Of a stretch of DNA of 64,000 nt, positions 63,918 to 64,000 are shown one piece after another. The stretch is from NCBI RefSeq assembly GCF_002197845.1, contig NZ_NIDE01000008.1:310001-374000 (forward strand). The letters are read 5' to 3'. The translations under genes were made by a program, and so were the position numbers. The stretch's first letter is position 1. Each line of letters begins with the position of its first letter. The notes beneath the pieces are model-generated. The model saw only the letters and a list, made by a program, of their open reading frames with translations. It ran no database searches and was not told the origin of the DNA. This stretch comes from Fimbriiglobus ruber (GTDB lineage: Bacteria > Planctomycetota > Planctomycetia > Gemmatales > Gemmataceae).

Positions 63918-64000
63918 ATGAACCTTTCGCGTTTCCTCCTCTCCCGCCCGATCGCCCCGCGGATCGCCCGCACCGAGCGCGGCCGTACCCCGGTGAAGAT
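63918..64000 (+). CDS. start of an unrecognised gene, cut by window edge
   Basis: ATG 63918 opens a frame (MNLSRFLLSRPIAPRIARTE) that continues to the end of the window. Its basic N-terminus could be a cytoplasmic leader. Only 27 residues are visible, so no function can be given. GGGTGGG upstream is a possible ribosome binding site. Confidence 0.4.
   Translation, partial: MNLSRFLLSRPIAPRIARTERGRTPVK

Overview
This GC-rich window comes from a planctomycete, most likely family Gemmataceae. The pointers are two DUF1559 pseudopilins with an H-X9-DG signature, an exported protein with an N-terminal LEDRSVPA motif, ECF sigma factors beside caspase-like proteases, several Hanks-type kinases, an MJ0042-type zinc ribbon fused to a beta-propeller, and a kinase fused to a formylglycine-generating-enzyme (FGE-like) domain. 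No rRNA, tRNA or CRISPR array was seen.

Region 1 (1-22.3 kb) is a protease/signalling island heavily hit by insertion sequences. It holds a long secreted TPR-CHAT protease, split by a one-base frameshift, and the 5' end of a tandem paralogue running off the left edge. A convergent pair follows: an ECF sigma factor and a membrane-anchored C14 caspase. Next is a truncated third CHAT domain. Between and inside these genes sit IS701, two IS5, IS1380, ISH3-like and ISAzo13 elements. Several have exact target-site duplications (TTAG, TCA, TAA, AATTC). Ordinary genes in this part are YqeY, a DinB-like protein, a TolB-like propeller, an HNH protein, and a multi-TM gene interrupted by the ISH3-like element.

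Region 2 (22.3-46.5 kb) is mostly intact: an AlkB-like dioxygenase, two DUF1559 pseudopilins, a DHS-like conserved protein, a PuuD-type amidotransferase, DUF3616 and DUF4291 proteins, a CBM2/GH18 exported protein, a glycosyltransferase, a zinc-finger probable pseudokinase, a metzincin-like protease with a PK(D/E)EP linker, a Ser/Thr kinase, an MBL hydrolase, UbiX, a gluzincin-like lipoprotein/secreted protein and an ABC exporter. Three copies of a roughly 160-bp perfect-hairpin repeat and a 115-bp TA-flanked MITE lie between genes.

Region 3 (46.5-53.5 kb) is a second IS cluster: IS701, an IS630 element carrying a nested IS4 element with an 11-bp duplication, and IS1182. The IS630 element separates two small paralogous genes.

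Region 4 (53.5-64 kb) holds a small secreted protein, PduO-type adenosyltransferase, YceH, a 390-bp non-coding element with 28-bp inverted ends, a di-haem peroxidase, a Wza-like export lipoprotein, a zinc-ribbon/propeller membrane protein, a kinase-FGE fusion and the start of a further gene. The most unusual observations are the covarying hairpin repeat family, A_AAA_AAG slippery sites at the HTH/DDE border of two transposases, a hairpin that buries the IS1380 transposase ribosome binding site, and the caspase/CHAT/ECF cluster.
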